DNA of 64,000 nt. Source: Hanstruepera flava. Lineage in GTDB: Bacteria > Bacteroidota > Bacteroidia > Flavobacteriales > Flavobacteriaceae. The notes below the pieces were generated by a model. It searched no databases, was not told the origin of the DNA, and was given only the letters and a program-made list of their open reading frames with translations. The translations under genes and the position numbers were made by a program. The stretch is from NCBI RefSeq assembly GCF_023634025.1, contig NZ_JALJCW010000003.1, forward strand, positions 62,001 through 126,000. Direction: 5' to 3'. Positions within the stretch are counted from its first letter, which is position 1. The number at the start of each line of letters is the position of its first letter. This document shows positions 63,008 through 64,000 of this stretch, piece by piece.

Positions 63008-64000
63008 ATGAGCAACAACAAAACTATTAAATCAGCTTTAATTTCTGTTTTCAGTAAAGACGGATTAGAGCCAATTGTAAAAACTTTACACCAACAAAAT
63101 GTTACTATTTATTCAACAGGAGGTACAGAAAAATTCATAAAGGATCTCGGTATTCCCGTTAAACCTGTTGAAGATGTTACATCATACCCTTCTATTTTGG
63201 GCGGTCGTGTTAAAACATTACATCCCAAGGTGTTTGGTGGAATTTTAAATCGCCAAAACAACGAGAGTGATGTTGCAGAATTAGCTGATTTTGACATCCC
63301 TCAAATTGATTTAGTAATTGTTGACTTGTATCCTTTTGAAAAAACTGTTGCATCAGGAGCTAGCAATCAGGACATTATTGAAAAAATTGATATTGGCGGT
63401 ATTTCTTTAATTCGTGCTGCAGCTAAAAATTATGCTGATGTTGTTTGCGTATCTTCAGTTGAAGATTACAGCGAATTTTTAGGGCTTTTAGAAACTAAAA
63501 ACGGAGAAACTTCTGAAGAAGACAGAAAGCGTTTTGCTGCCAAATCTTTCAATGTCTCTTCACATTACGACTCTGCTATTTTTAATTATTTCAATAGTAA
63601 TCACGATATAGCAAGTTTAAAAATAAGTGAGCAAAAGGGTCAGGTATTACGATACGGTGAAAACCCTCACCAACGCGGTTTTTTCTTTGGTGATTTTGAT
63701 GCTATATTTACCAAGCTTCATGGAAAGGAATTAAGCTACAATAACCTACTTGACGTTGACGCTGCAGTTAATTTAATGCAAGAGTTTAAAGGCGAAGCGC
63801 CAACTTTTGCTATTTTAAAACACAACAATGCTTGTGGTTTTGCACAGCGCGATTCCGTTTACAAAGCTTACGTTGACGCTTTAGCTGGTGATCCTGTTTC
63901 GGCTTTTGGTGGTATTTTAATTAGCAATACTGAAATAGACAACGTAACAGCCGAAGAAATCCATAAACTGTTCTGTGAAGTTGTCATAGCTCCCTCCTTT
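63008..64000 (+). CDS. purH: Bifunctional AICAR formyltransferase / IMP cyclohydrolase, 5' part
   Basis: The gene runs off the right edge; 331 of about 510 codons are visible. The N-terminal IMP cyclohydrolase (MGS-like) domain has ALISVFSKDGLEPIV, STGGTEKFI, HPKVFGGIL and the DLYPFEKTVASGA stretch. The transformylase domain begins with RYGENPHQR and LSYNNLLDVDAA, followed by KHNNACGFA. It catalyses the last two steps of IMP synthesis in the cytoplasm. The ATG at 63008 follows a TACTTTTG box at 62976-62983. Confidence 0.97.
   Translation, partial: MSNNKTIKSALISVFSKDGLEPIVKTLHQQNVTIYSTGGTEKFIKDLGIPVKPVEDVTSYPSILGGRVKTLHPKVFGGILNRQNNESDVAELADFDIPQIDLVIVDLYPFEKTVASGASNQDIIEKIDIGGISLIRAAAKNYADVVCVSSVEDYSEFLGLLETKNGETSEEDRKRFAAKSFNVSSHYDSAIFNYFNSNHDIASLKISEQKGQVLRYGENPHQRGFFFGDFDAIFTKLHGKELSYNNLLDVDAAVNLMQEFKGEAPTFAILKHNNACGFAQRDSVYKAYVDALAGDPVSAFGGILISNTEIDNVTAEEIHKLFCEVVIAPSF

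Overview
The window looks like the chromosome of a marine-type member of the Flavobacteriaceae (Bacteroidota). The evidence is a complete gldKLMN cluster for gliding and type IX secretion, a SusC/SusD pair, an XrtF exosortase pair, the gene order miaB - sigma-54 activator - lptE - TPR - secG - groES - groEL, low GC, TAnnTTTG promoter boxes and almost no Shine-Dalgarno sequences. No species can be named from the sequence alone.

Layout. 1-5.6 kb: a cut-off TonB-linked barrel protein, the GTPases Der and Era, a small membrane protein, and two overlapping outer-membrane barrel genes. 5.9-12.3 kb: a SusC/SusD uptake locus with two extra surface lipoproteins and no degradative enzyme, divergent from a LytTR regulator / LytS-type kinase pair (12.7-14.5 kb). 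The intergenic region between them carries ACTTATA-type direct repeats that may be the regulator's sites. 14.6-21.5 kb: accessory genes (membrane and secreted hypotheticals, SDR, GNAT, a WD40 protein, an S41 peptidase with TPRs, and a second LytS/LytTR pair).

21.6-33.3 kb: a genomic island in the initiator tRNA gene. A perfect 43-bp copy of the tRNA 3' half (21855-21897) matches 33194-33236 inside the intact tRNA-fMet. The island integrase lies directly downstream of the tRNA. A truncated integrase start and further decayed tRNA 3' halves (21655-21700, 14591-14640) show that several elements have stacked at this site. The cargo is a DNA-damage / mutagenesis cassette: SRAP protein, DnaE-type polymerase and a catalytically intact Y-family polymerase in one operon. 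It faces a self-cleaving S24 repressor across a 37-bp dyad operator. The left end carries a second tyrosine recombinase of different composition, followed by palindromes and small genes bounded by 10-bp inverted repeats. This resembles an integron-like cassette array and is the part most likely to be undescribed.

33.3-64 kb is mostly core genome: a Cys-rich protein, an LRR protein, an ABC-F ATPase, a DUF983 protein, an FAD oxidoreductase, gldKLMN, an arginase-fold protein that has lost metal ligands, topA, a membrane protein, miaB through groEL (with a -24/-12 sigma-54-like promoter before groES), a large MG2-like secreted protein, a metal-related cluster (HMA protein, TonB receptor, HMA-MauE fusion, HYC_CC_PP protein), XrtF with its partner, a GAF/fRMsr-like protein, and the start of purH, which runs off the end. 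Most intergenic gaps between convergent or terminal genes hold clear hairpin terminators. All functional names rest on motifs read by eye; no database search was run.
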